Below are positions 6,100-6,271 of a stretch of 6,271 nt of DNA, one piece after another (position 1 is the first letter of the stretch; every line of letters starts with the position of its first letter). The position numbers and the translations under genes are program-made. The DNA comes from an uncultured Lachnospiraceae bacterium (GTDB lineage: Bacteria > Bacillota > Clostridia > Lachnospirales > Lachnospiraceae): positions 1-6,271 of the forward strand of contig CALYVE010000111.1 of the NCBI GenBank assembly GCA_945492935.1, written 5' to 3'. The notes below the pieces were generated by a model. That model was not told where the DNA came from. It was given only the letters and a program-made list of their open reading frames with translations, and did not search any database.

Positions 6100-6271
6100 A
6101 ATTCGATGAATTTTGACGATTGTATATCTTGATCGTCACTCGACGATTCCGTGCACGACCTTCCTCCGTTGCATTTGATGCAACCGGTCTGCTCTCTCCG
6201 TAACCGGCAATTTTGATATTGGAATCAATAAAATATTCTTGTTCAATGATATATTCATAGACATGACGCGC
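6098..6271 (-). CDS. motB: MotB C-terminus, OmpA-like peptidoglycan-binding domain (5' end beyond window)
   Basis: The frame is open from the window edge at 6271 to a TAA at 6100-6098 and gives the last 57 residues. The sequence ARHVYEYIIEQ, then IKIAGYGESRPVASNATEEG and RARNRRVTIKIY, is the end of an OmpA/MotB domain. GYGESRPVASN followed by EGRARNRRV is its best-known signature. MotB pairs with MotA to form the proton or sodium stator and anchors it to peptidoglycan through this domain. With only the tail present, the membrane helix and the ion-binding Asp cannot be seen, and the coupling ion cannot be judged. Other OmpA-family proteins share this motif; the position just before fliL is the reason for choosing MotB. 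The stop overlaps the fliL ribosome site, with 12 bases to the fliL start. Confidence 0.9.
   Translation of the reverse strand, partial: ARHVYEYIIEQEYFIDSNIKIAGYGESRPVASNATEEGRARNRRVTIKIYNRQNSSN

Noticed and set aside
1..6271. A previously undescribed system hidden in the window
   Set aside because: All but short intergenic gaps is accounted for by ten recognisable flagellar or chemotaxis genes in a standard order. No unexplained gene, RNA or mobile element remains.

Overview
The window is an uninterrupted stretch of a flagellar biosynthesis and motor operon. Every gene lies on the minus strand, so the operon reads from right to left. In transcription order it holds: the 3' end of motB, fliL, fliM, fliY (the large Firmicute FliN/phosphatase form), cheY, fliO, fliP, fliQ, fliR and the 5' two thirds of flhB. 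The order fliL-fliM-fliY-cheY-fliO-fliP-fliQ-fliR-flhB matches the fla/che operon of Bacillus and the Clostridia. motB directly ahead of fliL, the AT-rich sequence, the strong AGGAGG-type ribosome sites and the use of FliY together suggest a motile clostridial Firmicute, possibly a Lachnospiraceae member. That placement is inference from gene order and protein character, not from a search.

Region by region: 6098-6271 is the MotB C-terminus (stator, peptidoglycan anchor). 5570-6085 is FliL (stator-associated membrane protein). 3417-5545 holds the two switch proteins, FliM and FliY. 3042-3404 is CheY, the response regulator that signals to that switch. 1-3040 encodes the inner-membrane flagellar export gate: FliO (assembly factor), FliP, FliQ and FliR (pore complex) and FlhB (substrate-specificity switch, cut off by the window edge). 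One transcript would therefore supply the stator, the switch, its signal protein and the export gate.

Genes are separated by only 1 to about 30 bases, and several stop codons sit inside the next gene's ribosome site. I see no promoter, terminator, RNA gene, mobile element or CRISPR array. No stretch over 300 bases lacks a gene.

The main annotation points are start codons. For fliM, fliL and fliQ the longest open frame begins at a codon inside or too close to the Shine-Dalgarno sequence, and a start 6 to 9 bases downstream fits better. The longest fliO frame starts at a TTG inside cheY, but an ATG just after the cheY stop fits better. The most distinctive sequence feature is a three-copy, 30-bp in-frame tandem repeat encoding a Met/Gln/Asn-rich linker in FliY. 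I found no sign of an undescribed system; this is a conventional core flagellar region.
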